A DNA stretch of 64,000 nucleotides from CAVTGO01 sp963734275 (GCA_963734275.1 CAVTGO010000016.1:37267-101266), one strand, 5' to 3'. Counted from the first letter of the stretch, positions 9,294 to 18,056 are shown. Made by a program: numbers and translations. The notes: a model not told the origin generated them from the letters alone.

Positions 9294-9453
9294 TAGAGGC
9301 CCTCCGCCTTTGGATCCGCATCCTCACACGTAACGTGCACGTCGTGAAGAGCGCCTGGCCGTGTGCTCGCGCGCGCGCCCTCGTTGCCCTCCCTCGATCC
9401 ACTGAGGAGCCGTCGGCTTGCGCGACGCCGTCGGCCCGCTGGAGACTATCCAC

Positions 9454-10800
9454 GTGACGCCCGAGACCAGGTACGCGAAGACCGCGGACGGGGTCCACAT
9501 CGCCTACCAGGTGTGGGGAGACGGGCCGGTCGACCTCGTCTTCGTCATGGGGTTCGTGAACCACCTCGAGGTGGCGTTCGAGCACCCGCTCCAGGCTCGA
9601 CTCTTCGATCGGCTCGCGTCGTTCGCGCGGCTGATCGTGTTCGACAAACGCGGGACGGGGCTGTCCGACCGCGAGCAGACGCCGGACCTCGACCGGCGGG
9701 CCGACGATCTGCGGGCGGTCCTCGACGCCGTCGGCTCGGAGCGGGCCGTCCTGTTCGGAGAGGCCGAGGGCGGAGCGCTGGTCGCGTTCTTCGCCGCGAC
9801 GCATCCCGACCGCGTGCTGGGACTCATCCTCTACGGCTCGCGCGCACGGTACGCATGGGCTCCCGACTACCCGATGGGCATGAAGCGGGAGGACTACCTC
9901 GCCCGGCGTGAGGACATCGCGGCCGGATGGGGGACGTTCCAACGCGCGCAACGGCAGGTCGAACGAGCGGCCCCCTCGCTCGCCGGCGATGCCGGGTACG
10001 TCCGTTGGTGGGCCAAGCTCGAGCGGTACGGCGCCTCACCCGCCGCAGCCCTCGCCTTCGAGGACGTGTGGTACGAGACCGACGTTCGGCCGGTCCTCGG
10101 GAGCGTGCAAGCGCCGACGCTCGTGCTCTGCCGAACGAGCGACGACGGGGCATCGCCTTCCCGCGACCTGTCCGATCGGATCCCCGGTGCCAAGTACCTG
10201 GAGTTCGCGGGGCGCGACTACTACCCCGAGGCCGGCAACATGGACGAGATCCTCGACGCCGCGGAGCGGTTCGTGCAGTCCATCCGCGCGGAGGAGACCG
10301 AGATCAGCCGGGTCCTCGCGACCGTGCTCTTCACCGACATCGTCGACTCGACGGCGAAGGCGGCGGAGCTCCGCGATGTGGGATGGAAGGACCTGATCGA
10401 ACGGCACCACCGCACGGTTCGGGCGATGATCGGCAGGTATCGAGGTCGCGAGATCGACACGGCCGGAGACGGCTTCTTCGCCGCCTTCGACGGACCGGCG
10501 CGGGCCGTTCGATGCGCGCAGGCGATCGTCGAGGCGGTGAAGCCGATCGGGCTCGAGGTGCGGGCGGGTCTCCACACCGGCGAGGTCGAGACGATCGACG
10601 GCAAGATCGGGGGGATGGCGGTGATCATCGGGGCCCGCATCGGCGAGAAGGCGGTCCACTCGGAGGTCCTCACCTCCTCGACGGTGCGGGATCTCACCGC
10701 CGGGTCCGGCCTCGTCTTCGAGGACCACGGCGAGCACGAGCTGAAGGGCGTGCCCGGCGAGTGGCGCCTGTATGCGGTGGCGGGTGCCGAGCCGAACTAG
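9454..10800 (+). CDS. Class III adenylate/guanylate cyclase fused to a catalytically dead alpha/beta-hydrolase domain
   Basis: A 448-residue cytoplasmic fusion. Residues 1-280 are an alpha/beta-hydrolase fold ('VFDKRGTGLSDR'). The nucleophile elbow reads 'GEAEGG', with Ala104 in place of Ser, and the expected catalytic His is Tyr256 in 'AGRDYYPEAGN'. The paralogue at 60473 keeps 'GFSEGG' and 'VDHFFWAGN', so this copy has probably become a ligand sensor. Residues 286-445 are a cyclase domain with metal aspartates in 'FTDIVDST' (Asp295) and 'TAGDGFFAAFD' (Asp339), plus 'RAGLHTGEVE'. The substrate-selecting Lys position holds Asp335. GTG at 9454 is chosen by alignment with the paralogue and an upstream GGAG. 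Confidence 0.85.
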   Translation: MTPETRYAKTADGVHIAYQVWGDGPVDLVFVMGFVNHLEVAFEHPLQARLFDRLASFARLIVFDKRGTGLSDREQTPDLDRRADDLRAVLDAVGSERAVLFGEAEGGALVAFFAATHPDRVLGLILYGSRARYAWAPDYPMGMKREDYLARREDIAAGWGTFQRAQRQVERAAPSLAGDAGYVRWWAKLERYGASPAAALAFEDVWYETDVRPVLGSVQAPTLVLCRTSDDGASPSRDLSDRIPGAKYLEFAGRDYYPEAGNMDEILDAAERFVQSIRAEETEISRVLATVLFTDIVDSTAKAAELRDVGWKDLIERHHRTVRAMIGRYRGREIDTAGDGFFAAFDGPARAVRCAQAIVEAVKPIGLEVRAGLHTGEVETIDGKIGGMAVIIGARIGEKAVHSEVLTSSTVRDLTAGSGLVFEDHGEHELKGVPGEWRLYAVAGAEPN

Positions 10801-11021
10801 CGGAGCTTGTGGACTCGATACGTGTCAGGATCCTCGTCCTGATCGACGATCGTCGCGAGGGCAGCTTCCGCGTCCTTCTTCTGCTCGTAGCTACGGACCT
10901 CGATCCAGCGAACGCCGTCCGGGTGCTGACGTTGCAAGACGAACCTCGGAACGCGACGAGCCTGCTCGGCGTTCTCCATCCCGAGTCCGACGCCCAGAAG
11001 CTCTCTTCCGGGGGTACCCAT
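10797..11021 (-). CDS. Small conserved-looking hypothetical protein
   Basis: A 74-residue protein: 'FVLQRQHPDGVRWIEVRSYE' followed by 'KKDAEAALATIVDQDEDPDT'. It looks like a small alpha/beta domain with a charged amphipathic helix, and the codon usage fits a real gene. Its stop codon overlaps the stop of the cyclase fusion gene in a tail-to-tail arrangement (10797-10800). It lies just downstream of the site-2 protease gene on the same strand, ending the transcript 28 bases later, so it may be co-transcribed with the protease. No function can be given. Confidence 0.6.
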   Translation of the reverse strand: MGTPGRELLGVGLGMENAEQARRVPRFVLQRQHPDGVRWIEVRSYEQKKDAEAALATIVDQDEDPDTYRVHKLR

Positions 11022-11048
11022 CAGATCCCTCCGGGCGTCACGATGCGC

Positions 11049-12155
11049 TCACCGGCTCGCGGTCCGCGTGCGCGCCCATCGCACCAGGCCGCTGCCGGTG
11101 ATCGCGCCCACCAGCTCGCCGTCGCGGACCACGAGCGCGGCGCGCTCGGCGCCCAATCTGTCGGCGACCTCGTCGAGGGGCTCGTCGGGGTGGGCGAGCA
11201 ACACCTGATCGAGCGGGATCAGCGCGTCGCGCGCCGGCCGCATCGGATCGGTACCACCTAGCTTCCTCGCCGAGTTGAACGAGATCATCCCGATGACCTT
11301 GCCATCCGCTACGACCGGGAACGCCTCGCCCTCGTGGCCGCGCAGGAACCGGTCGAGCGTCTGCGAGAGCGAGAGGTCGGCGGGCACGGCCGGCGGGGGA
11401 GGGTCCATCGCCTCGGCGACCGTGGCTCCGGCCAGACGCGAGGACAGACCGACGTGCTGCTCGTTCGCGCGCGCGCCCTGGAAGATGAAGAGCCCGATGA
11501 GCCCCAGCCAGATCGCGCCGAACAGGTCGTCGCGCGTCGCCTCGAGGATCGCCCACGCGATCATCCCGGCCCCGACGACCATCCCCGTGCGCGAGGCCAC
11601 GCGCGTCCCGGTCTCGCGCCGGCCGGTGATCCGCCAGACGACCGCCTGCAGCATGCGCCCGCCGTCGAGCGGCAACCCCGGGAGCGTGTTGAATACCGCC
11701 ATGAACAGATTCACCCAGCCGATGTAGCCGAACAACCCGGGAAGCGGACCACTACCGCCCTGCGTGATCTGCTCGAGCACCCAGAACGCTCCTCCGAGCG
11801 CAAGGCTCGTGGCCGGCCCGAACGCCGCGATCGCGAACGCGGGACCAGGCCCCTTCGACTCGGAGCGCGCGCTGGTGAACCCGCCGAAGAAGACCAGCGT
11901 GATGCCGTGAACCTCGATCCCCGCGAACCGGGCGGACAGGGCGTGCGCGCCCTCGTGCAGGAACACCGCCCCGAAGAAGAGGAAGGCGCCGAGGAGCGCG
12001 TATCCGAACGCTTGCGCCGTGCCGAGGCTCGGGAACTCGGCGTCGAACCTCGACCACAGCGAGGACACCGCGAGCACGGCGATCCAGATCCACGAGGAGT
12101 CCACGTTCACCGGGATCCCGCGGATCGTGACGATGCGGAAGCTACGTCCGAACAT
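11049..12155 (-). CDS. Site-2 protease family intramembrane zinc metalloprotease with tandem CBS domains
   Basis: A 368-residue membrane protease of the Rip3/SpoIVFB-like S2P subgroup. Zinc-binding HExxH is 'HEGAH' at residues 67-71 inside a transmembrane segment, and the third ligand is in 'LPLDGGRML' (Asp164). About six hydrophobic segments fill residues 20-235. Two CBS modules follow (about residues 250-300 and 305-360: 'EAFPVVADGKVIGMISF', 'AALVVRDGELVGAITGSG'), which in relatives bind adenosyl nucleotides and may gate activity. S2P enzymes cleave membrane-bound anti-sigma factors or clear signal peptides. An ECF sigma/anti-sigma-like pair lies 1.6 kb away, but a functional link is only inference. 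The start ATG at 12155 matches the family opening 'RSFRIVTIRGIPVNVD'. Confidence 0.92.
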   Translation of the reverse strand: MFGRSFRIVTIRGIPVNVDSSWIWIAVLAVSSLWSRFDAEFPSLGTAQAFGYALLGAFLFFGAVFLHEGAHALSARFAGIEVHGITLVFFGGFTSARSESKGPGPAFAIAAFGPATSLALGGAFWVLEQITQGGSGPLPGLFGYIGWVNLFMAVFNTLPGLPLDGGRMLQAVVWRITGRRETGTRVASRTGMVVGAGMIAWAILEATRDDLFGAIWLGLIGLFIFQGARANEQHVGLSSRLAGATVAEAMDPPPPAVPADLSLSQTLDRFLRGHEGEAFPVVADGKVIGMISFNSARKLGGTDPMRPARDALIPLDQVLLAHPDEPLDEVADRLGAERAALVVRDGELVGAITGSGLVRWARTRTASR

Positions 12156-12225
12156 GTTCCGAGGGTACCCCAGGCCCCTCGGAAGGCCCCCGGGCTCGAG
12201 CCGGACCGTCTGCGAAGGTGGAGGG

Positions 12226-13686
12226 GTGGGCGAGTCTCGAGCCCCGGTGCTGCGCAGGACACGGGCCGTGGCCGGCGCGGCGATCGTGGGCGTGCTGGGC
12301 GCGGCCCTTGGGATGGCTCTGCTCGGCCGGACGGCCGTCTCGGTCGGCCCGTTCGGCGTGGAACTGGAAGGCGGGTTCGGTTCCGGGGTGACCCGGCTGG
12401 AACTCCCCCCGTTCGGCGAACTCGCCGCCGACACCCACGTCGCGCCCCTCTCGCTCTCGGCGTCGCTGCGCGATGTCGGCGTGGAACGGCTCACGGATGC
12501 GGTCCGCCGCGACGGGGTGGACGGCCTCGTGGACCGGATCGAGAGCCAGCTGATCGCACAGGTCCGCTGGTTCGCCTGGAGGCTGCTGCTCGTCGCGCTC
12601 GCAGGTGGCGTGGCGCTCTCGGTCCTGGTGTTCCGCCGGCGATGGGATCTCGTCGCGATCGGCGTGATCGCGGCAACGTGCTCGGTCGCAGGCTCGGAGA
12701 CCTTGGCCGCCATGACCTACGAGCCCGCTGCCTTCTCGGAGCCGAGCTACTCGGGATCGCTCACGCTCGCTCGCGATCTGATCGGCCCGATCCGAGATGC
12801 CTCGGACCGGATCGAGAGCCTGCGCGATGGGCTCGAGCAGGCGGTCGACGGGGCGGTGCGCGCGTACACCTCGCTGGAGGGCAGCCCGAGCTTCGACGAC
12901 GGTGGTCTGCGCGTCCTGCACATATCGGACATCCACGCCTCTCCGCTCGGGATGGACTTCGCGCAGCAGGTGGCGCGTGGCTTCGACGTCGACCTGGTGG
13001 TCGACACCGGCGACCTCACGTCCTTCGCGACGCCGATCGAGGACCTGATCGCCTCGCGCATCCCAGGGTTCGGGCGCCCATACGTGTTCGTGGCGGGGAG
13101 CCATGACCCGCTCTCGCTGCAGCTGCGGATCGCGGGCGCGCCGAACGGGATCGTGCTGGACGGGGACGCGATCACGATCGAGGGGCTCACGATCTACGGG
13201 CTGGCGCACCCGGCCTTCACGCCCGCTCGGGGAGCATCGGTGGACGACGAGGCGTTCGAGGCGCTCGCGCGCGCGGCCGGCGAGGTCATCGCCGCCGACC
13301 TCGACGCGGCCGAAGAGCCCGTCGACCTGATCGCGGTGCACGACGACCGCATGGCCGAGGCGGTGGCCGGCCGGGTGCCGCTCGTGATCTCCGGCCACTT
13401 CCACGAGACGCGGGGGCTCGTCCTCGACGGCACACTGTTCCTGCGTATCGGGACGACCGGAGCCTCGGGCGCCGGGGTGTTCCGAGGTCTCGATGAGATC
13501 CCCTTCTCCGCCGAGGTCCTCTACTTCTCGCCCGGCGAGGACCCGCGGCTGATCGCCTACGACGTGATCGAACAGCTGCCGGACTCGGGGAACCTGACCG
13601 TCCGCCGAGTGATCGTCGCCGAGGAGTACGGTGATCCATCAACCGGCCCGATGGGCCTCTCCGGCCCGTCCCCTACCGGCATCTGA
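12226..13686 (+). CDS. Membrane-anchored metallophosphoesterase
   Basis: A 486-residue protein with two N-terminal hydrophobic segments ('VAGAAIVGVLGAALGMALLG' and 'FAWRLLLVALAGGVALSVLV') flanking a soluble domain, then a third weaker segment, and a C-terminal calcineurin-like phosphoesterase. Catalytic motifs are 'LHISDIHASP' (DxH), 'VVDTGDLTSF' (GD), 'VAGSHDPLS' (normally GNHD, here GSHD) and 'VISGHFHETRG' (GHxH). The active domain is probably extracytoplasmic. The start is GTG at 12226, preceded by GGAGG. It is divergent from the site-2 protease and 24 bases upstream of the ECF sigma gene. Asn-to-Ser in GNHD could lower or alter activity. Substrate unknown. Confidence 0.85.
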   Translation: MGESRAPVLRRTRAVAGAAIVGVLGAALGMALLGRTAVSVGPFGVELEGGFGSGVTRLELPPFGELAADTHVAPLSLSASLRDVGVERLTDAVRRDGVDGLVDRIESQLIAQVRWFAWRLLLVALAGGVALSVLVFRRRWDLVAIGVIAATCSVAGSETLAAMTYEPAAFSEPSYSGSLTLARDLIGPIRDASDRIESLRDGLEQAVDGAVRAYTSLEGSPSFDDGGLRVLHISDIHASPLGMDFAQQVARGFDVDLVVDTGDLTSFATPIEDLIASRIPGFGRPYVFVAGSHDPLSLQLRIAGAPNGIVLDGDAITIEGLTIYGLAHPAFTPARGASVDDEAFEALARAAGEVIAADLDAAEEPVDLIAVHDDRMAEAVAGRVPLVISGHFHETRGLVLDGTLFLRIGTTGASGAGVFRGLDEIPFSAEVLYFSPGEDPRLIAYDVIEQLPDSGNLTVRRVIVAEEYGDPSTGPMGLSGPSPTGI

Positions 13687-13710
13687 ACGAACCCGCCACC
13701 GGAGGCGTTC

Positions 13711-14262
13711 ATGGACCAGATGAACGAACCCGCGAGCGCGGTGTCGGAGCGGGTCGGGCCCCTCGGGGCCGTCCAGCCCCCGGCACCACCGGCGAGCTTC
13801 GAGGCCTTCTTCGAGGCCGAGCACGCACGCCTGCTCCGGGCGATGTACCTGGTGACCGGCAACCGGCAGGAGGCCGAGGAGATCGTGCAGGACTCCTTCC
13901 TCGCGGTGTGGGAGCGATGGGACCGGGTGGCCTCGATGGACGAGCCCACCGGCTACCTGTTCCGCTCGGCGATGAACCGCTTCCGCAGCCGGCTGCGTCG
14001 AGCCGCTCGCGCGGCGCGCAAGGTCGTCGGGGCGGCCGAGGGCGGCGACGCGTTCGCCGCGGCCGACGAGCGCGACGCGCTCGCGCGGGCCCTCGCGACG
14101 CTCCCCGAGCGCCAGCGCGCCGCGATCGTGTTGACCGAGCTCCTCGGCTACGGGTCGGTGGAGGCCGGCAAGGTGCTCGGCGTGAAGGACGTGACCGTGC
14201 GCTCGCTCGCGTCGCAGGCGCGCGCGGCCCTTCGGACCAAGCTAGGAGAGAGTGATGAGTGA
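13711..14262 (+). CDS. ECF-type RNA polymerase sigma factor (sigma-70 family)
   Basis: A 183-residue ECF sigma factor. Region 2 spans about residues 30-95 ('FEAEHARLLRAMYLVTGNRQ', 'EAEEIVQDSFLAVWERWDRV', 'LFRSAMNRFRSRLRR'). Region 4 spans about 125-178 ('LATLPERQRAAIVLTELLGY', 'GSVEAGKVLGVKDVTVRSLA'). It directs RNA polymerase to a dedicated promoter set. It is 24 bases after the metallophosphoesterase and has an upstream GGAGGC; the next gene, a membrane protein with a short cytoplasmic N-terminus, overlaps its stop by eight bases, the usual layout of a sigma/anti-sigma pair. Confidence 0.93.
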   Translation: MDQMNEPASAVSERVGPLGAVQPPAPPASFEAFFEAEHARLLRAMYLVTGNRQEAEEIVQDSFLAVWERWDRVASMDEPTGYLFRSAMNRFRSRLRRAARAARKVVGAAEGGDAFAAADERDALARALATLPERQRAAIVLTELLGYGSVEAGKVLGVKDVTVRSLASQARAALRTKLGESDE

Positions 14263-16315
14263 CCTTCGGAACCGCATGGAACGGCTCGGCGACCGCGCGC
14301 TGGCGGAGCTGGGCGCGTTCGAGCGACTCGAGCGGCGTCGCACGCGCAAGGTGCGGAACCGCAAGATCGGAGCGGGAGTGCTCGCGCTGGTGTTGACGCT
14401 CGGCGGCTCGGTCGCCGCCTTCAGCGCGTTCCGAAGCGGCGACGAACCGACGATCGGCGGCGTCGAGGCCGACGACGGGTTCTACGCGCTCTGGCCCGAG
14501 CAGACCGAGGCCGGCCTGGCGGCGGCACAAGAGCGGGTCGACGGGGGCGACGAGGGGTTCGCGTGGCGCTCGGATCCGATCGAGGTGGCCAGGGCCTTCG
14601 CCCTCGAGAAGCTTCTATGGCCATCCGCCGAGATCGAGATACCGGACGGAACGGATCTCGAAGGAGACGATGTCATCTTCCTCGAGCTTGGTGTCCCTCC
14701 CGAGCAGGTCGCTTGCGATCAGATCGTCAGCGACGCGACCTGTCCGACCTCGCGCACGACGGTGAGGATGGAACGGCTCGGCTCCGACAACCGCCTCTGG
14801 AGCATCGTCGAGGTCCACGGGGATGATCTTGCGCTCCCGCTCGTCGCTGGCCAGGAGCTTGCAGCCGGCTCGACGATCGTCCTGCCGACGAACCTCGCCG
14901 ACGGGGAGAAGGTCTCGATGGGTGTCGCCTTCCTGACGGCGTGCGATGCCTCCGGCGTGGACGAGAACGTCGAGGCCGTTGCCGGGACGCTCGAGTTCGA
15001 CGTGCCGGCCGTCAGCGATGGGTGCACGGGCTACGTGTACGCGATGCGGCCGAAGACGGGGGTCGGAGCGGTGGCCATCGGCAGTTTCCTATTCGCGGGA
15101 GCGGAGGAGGTTCCCGGGATCGGCTACCTGGTGGAAGAGATCGCGGCAGTGCCGGTGCGGTTCGTGCCCGAGGGTTCCACTGGCGCTTCGGTTCCCGATG
15201 TCGCCCGGGTCGTCTGCCTTGGATCGGACATCACGGTCGAGACCCCCGTCGTGCGCGCCCAGCCCGACGGGTTCCACATCACCGTCGTGAACCAAGGCGA
15301 CGAGGAGGTCTCGTTCTCCGTGTTCCAGAACGTTGGACTGACGCCAGAGGGCGCCGGCGACGTGGCGGTCTCGAGCGGTGCTGGAGGCGGGAACGGCGCG
15401 CCGCCGGGCGAGAGCTCGAGTGTGTGGACGTATCCGCCCGGGACGTACTCGCTCTCGTGCGCGCCGACGCCCGAGCCTGGTGAGGCCGGCGTGGCGGGGA
15501 TCGGGAAGCTCGAGGTGGTCGACCCCGACGGCCACTACGTGCCGGCCGAGCTCGAATGCGCGACCGGCGAAGCCTATGGCAGCGGTGCCGCCTACGCCGC
15601 CGGGGGTGATGACGCCGAGCCCACCGGCTTCGCGGGAGATCCCGTGCAGGTGGCTCGCGATCACGTCTTCGGCATCGAGTTCGACGACGTCGTCGAGCGC
15701 GCCGGCTACCCCGAGAGCGAGCAGCCGATCATCCGGATCGTCCGCGACGGCGCGGTGGTCGGCAAGGTGACCTTGCGCGACGACGGTTCGGGCAGCTGGC
15801 TCGACGACACGGTCGAGGGGTGCGGCGGGACGCAGTTCGGATGGAGCGAGGACATCACGGGCGTCTCGGGCCCGATTGGGGAGACTGGCGGCGGGTCGCT
15901 CGGGGATCCCGGATCTGGCTCCCTACCGGTGTGCGCCATGGAGGCCGGTGGCAACAACATCCACGAGGGCGCCGACGTCCACATCGACCAGGAGAACCTC
16001 GAGTTCGACACGGCCTGCCTGATCATGCCCGCGGGGGAACCGCTGACGATCCTGTTCAGCAACCTCGGCGACGGCATCCCGAGCAACATCTCGATCCACC
16101 CGATGACGCCCTGCCTGAGCGAGAGCCTGAGCCACGCGATCCCCACGGGCTGTCCCTCCGGCGAGCTGGACTCGCCGATATTCGTGGGCGAGACGATCAC
16201 CGGCGTGTCCGAGATCGTCTACGAGTTCGGGCCGCTCGAGCACGGTGAGTATTACGTCCAGGACGACATCCATCCGATGAGCCGAGGCGTGCTGATCGTC
16301 GAGTCGGCCCGCTGA
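14255..16315 (+). CDS. Membrane-anchored large ectodomain protein, presumed anti-sigma partner with cupredoxin-like domains
   Basis: A 686-residue bitopic protein: a basic cytoplasmic N-terminus of about 36 residues, one TM segment ('IGAGVLALVLTLGGSVAAF'), then a long extracellular part. The ectodomain has cysteine pairs and at least two cupredoxin-like stretches. One is near residues 325-430 ('FHITVVNQGDEEVSFSVFQN', 'YPPGTYSLSCAPTPEPGE'). The other is C-terminal ('LTILFSNLGDGIPSNISIHP', 'GEYYVQDDIHPMSRGVLIVE'), where the copper-ligand Cys of the usual 'CDIHPxM' motif is Asp. The ATG at 14255 lies inside the sigma gene end (TAGGAGAG upstream). No zinc-binding anti-sigma motif is visible, so the anti-sigma role rests on gene order and topology. 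Confidence 0.75.
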   Translation: MSDLRNRMERLGDRALAELGAFERLERRRTRKVRNRKIGAGVLALVLTLGGSVAAFSAFRSGDEPTIGGVEADDGFYALWPEQTEAGLAAAQERVDGGDEGFAWRSDPIEVARAFALEKLLWPSAEIEIPDGTDLEGDDVIFLELGVPPEQVACDQIVSDATCPTSRTTVRMERLGSDNRLWSIVEVHGDDLALPLVAGQELAAGSTIVLPTNLADGEKVSMGVAFLTACDASGVDENVEAVAGTLEFDVPAVSDGCTGYVYAMRPKTGVGAVAIGSFLFAGAEEVPGIGYLVEEIAAVPVRFVPEGSTGASVPDVARVVCLGSDITVETPVVRAQPDGFHITVVNQGDEEVSFSVFQNVGLTPEGAGDVAVSSGAGGGNGAPPGESSSVWTYPPGTYSLSCAPTPEPGEAGVAGIGKLEVVDPDGHYVPAELECATGEAYGSGAAYAAGGDDAEPTGFAGDPVQVARDHVFGIEFDDVVERAGYPESEQPIIRIVRDGAVVGKVTLRDDGSGSWLDDTVEGCGGTQFGWSEDITGVSGPIGETGGGSLGDPGSGSLPVCAMEAGGNNIHEGADVHIDQENLEFDTACLIMPAGEPLTILFSNLGDGIPSNISIHPMTPCLSESLSHAIPTGCPSGELDSPIFVGETITGVSEIVYEFGPLEHGEYYVQDDIHPMSRGVLIVESAR

Positions 16316-16533
16316 CGAGGGTCACTAGCTGCGCGGATACGCGTAGGAGCCGATCGACGCCGGCCTTTGCCGGATCGCCACCCTGTGTAATGACGGACCG
16401 CTGCTACTGTTGAGGGGTTCACCGGAGCCCTCATAACGGGTCCGGCGGAGTAGCGTCCGGCCCGGCCTACCCTCCCTTCCACGCGGGGAACTTGCCCGCG
16501 GGGTCGGGCCGGACCCTAGTCCTCGGAGAGGTG

Positions 16534-17433
16534 TTACTCGTCGAGCAGGTCGGCGAGTTGGCGGGCGTTGTTCACCGCGTAATCCCGGTAGCAGTTGTTC
16601 ATCAGCACATGGGTTTCGCGCGTCTCGGCCGCGAGCTCGGCGATCCGCGGCGCCCACTCCTCCAGCTCGGTCTGCGAGTACTCGTAGCGGAAGCGCTCGC
16701 TGGCGGTGTCGGACTTCACGTTCCAGGCCTCGTTGTTGCGCCCGTGGAAGCGGACCATCGACAGGTCCTTCGCCGTGGCCGCGGCAACCGGCGGCACGCT
16801 CGAATCGAACCCCTGCGGCATGTCGACGCCGACGAGGGGCAGATCGTGCTCCTCGAGGAAGGACAACGTCTCCTCGGCGTTCCGCTCCTCGAGCCACGTC
16901 TTGTGCCGGAACTCGACGGCGATCCGGAAGTCCTTCAGGCGGTCGGCCGCCTCCAGGATGTACTCCTTGCTCTTGCGCCCGATCACGAACCACTGCGGGA
17001 ACTGGAACAGGACGGCGCCGAGCTTTCCGGCGGAGTGCAGCGGCATCAGCGCGTCGTGGAACCGTTGCCAGACCTCGTCGACGACGGCGTCGGGAAGTTG
17101 CTCGCGGTAGAGGTTGCGTTTGCCCTCGAGCTCCGCCGGGATTTCGTCTTGCAGGTCCTTGTAGAGGGAGTCGCGGCGGGTGGGGTGGTTGGTGAGGAGC
17201 GAGTACGCCTTGACGTTGAACGTGAAGTCCTTCGGCGTGCGCTCGATCCACAGCACCGAGTTCCGCTCCGACGGCGGGAAGTAGTAGGTGGAGTCCACCT
17301 CGACGAGCGGGAACTGCTCGGCGTAGTAGCGCAGGCGAGCCTCGGCCGAACGGGCGTCCTTCGGGTAGAAGTTCCCGTCCTTGATCAGGGTCGGATCGGT
17401 CCAGCTCGAGGTGCCGATCAGGATGTTGCCCAC
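16534..17433 (-). CDS. DUF72 family (YecE-like) protein
   Basis: A 299-residue TIM-barrel-like DUF72 protein. Seen: 'ILIGTSSWTDPTLIKDGNFY', 'LVEVDSTYYFPPSERNSVLW', 'TPKDFTFNVKAYSLLTNHPT', 'KLGAVLFQFPQWF', 'IAVEFRHKTWL' and 'MVRFHGRNNEAWN', in the usual order and with full length for the family. Its biochemical function is not established. A truncated second copy lies at 21534-21875, ungapped and closely similar over about 320 bases. The start ATG at 17433 is supported by conservation of the same start in the duplicate. Confidence 0.92.
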   Translation of the reverse strand: MGNILIGTSSWTDPTLIKDGNFYPKDARSAEARLRYYAEQFPLVEVDSTYYFPPSERNSVLWIERTPKDFTFNVKAYSLLTNHPTRRDSLYKDLQDEIPAELEGKRNLYREQLPDAVVDEVWQRFHDALMPLHSAGKLGAVLFQFPQWFVIGRKSKEYILEAADRLKDFRIAVEFRHKTWLEERNAEETLSFLEEHDLPLVGVDMPQGFDSSVPPVAAATAKDLSMVRFHGRNNEAWNVKSDTASERFRYEYSQTELEEWAPRIAELAAETRETHVLMNNCYRDYAVNNARQLADLLDE

Positions 17434-17469
17434 GGGTCCAGGGTAGCTTCCGAAGCCGAGGCATAGGAA

Positions 17470-17498
17470 GGGCGGCCGCGCCGTCGGCGCGACCGCCC
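17470..17498 (-). terminator. GC-rich hairpin, probable terminator of the minus-strand secreted-protein gene
   Basis: Thirteen-base arms 17470-17482 and 17486-17498 pair with one mismatch around a 3-base loop. It sits 18 bases beyond the stop of the gene at 17517-18056 (minus strand) and before the DUF72 start. There is no T-run, as is common in GC-rich Actinobacteria. Confidence 0.55.
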
Positions 17499-17516
17499 GA
17501 TCCCGCTGAACCCCGC

Positions 17517-18056
17517 CTAGCTAGGGAAGCTGCCGGGCCCGGAGTTGTCGTCGCCCGGGACGTCCTCGTCACCGTTGCCGGGGCCGGAGTTATCGTCGTC
17601 ATCGTCGTTCTCGTCGTCGTCGTCGTCGGCGTTGCCCGGACCCGAGTTCTCGCTCGGCCCGGAGTTGTCGTCCTCTCCGTCCTGGTTACCGTTGCCGGGA
17701 CCGGAGTTGTCATCGTCGGTCGCGCCGCCGCCCACGCACTCGGGATCGTTCGCGTGCTCGACCTCGTCGCAGTTGCCCGAGACGTCGCCGCCGGGTGACG
17801 GACTGTCGCTCGGGCTCGGCGTCTCGGTGGGACTGGGCGTCTCGCTCGGGCTCGGCGTCTCGGTGGGACTGGGGGTCTCTGTGGGACTGGGGGTCTGTGT
17901 GGGACTGGGGGTCTCGCTCGGGCTGGAGGTTCCGGTCGGGGTCACGGTCGGCGTCGGCGAGTTGACCCCGCCGTTCTGCGCGAACGCCACCACGCCGATG
18001 ACGCCCACCAGCGCGAACGCGGCGATCGCCGCCACCACTCGCATCGACTTCCTCAT
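17517..18056 (-). CDS. Secreted low-complexity protein with TPSPTE and DNSGPG repeats
   Basis: A 179-residue exported protein. The signal peptide 'MRVVAAIAAFALVGVIGVVA' is followed by a Ser/Thr/Pro-rich tract of near-perfect 'TPSPTE/TPSPSE' units (about residues 35-85), a short Cys-containing insert ('GNCDEVEHANDPECVGGG') and an acidic Asp/Asn/Gly tail with repeated 'DDNSGPG'. A strong AAGGAGG lies 6 bases before the ATG at 18056, which fixes the start. The P/T/S tract suggests a wall-spanning, possibly glycosylated linker; the acidic tail could bind cations. Its signal peptide is homologous to that of the protein at 21977-22297. No enzymatic function is visible. Confidence 0.8.
   Translation of the reverse strand: MRKSMRVVAAIAAFALVGVIGVVAFAQNGGVNSPTPTVTPTGTSSPSETPSPTQTPSPTETPSPTETPSPSETPSPTETPSPSDSPSPGGDVSGNCDEVEHANDPECVGGGATDDDNSGPGNGNQDGEDDNSGPSENSGPGNADDDDDENDDDDDNSGPGNGDEDVPGDDNSGPGSFPS

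Noticed and set aside
17800..17940. Regular 18-base periodicity that could look like a CRISPR array or minisatellite
   Set aside because: It is codon repetition for TPSPTE/TPSPSE in a secreted protein; there are no spacers.
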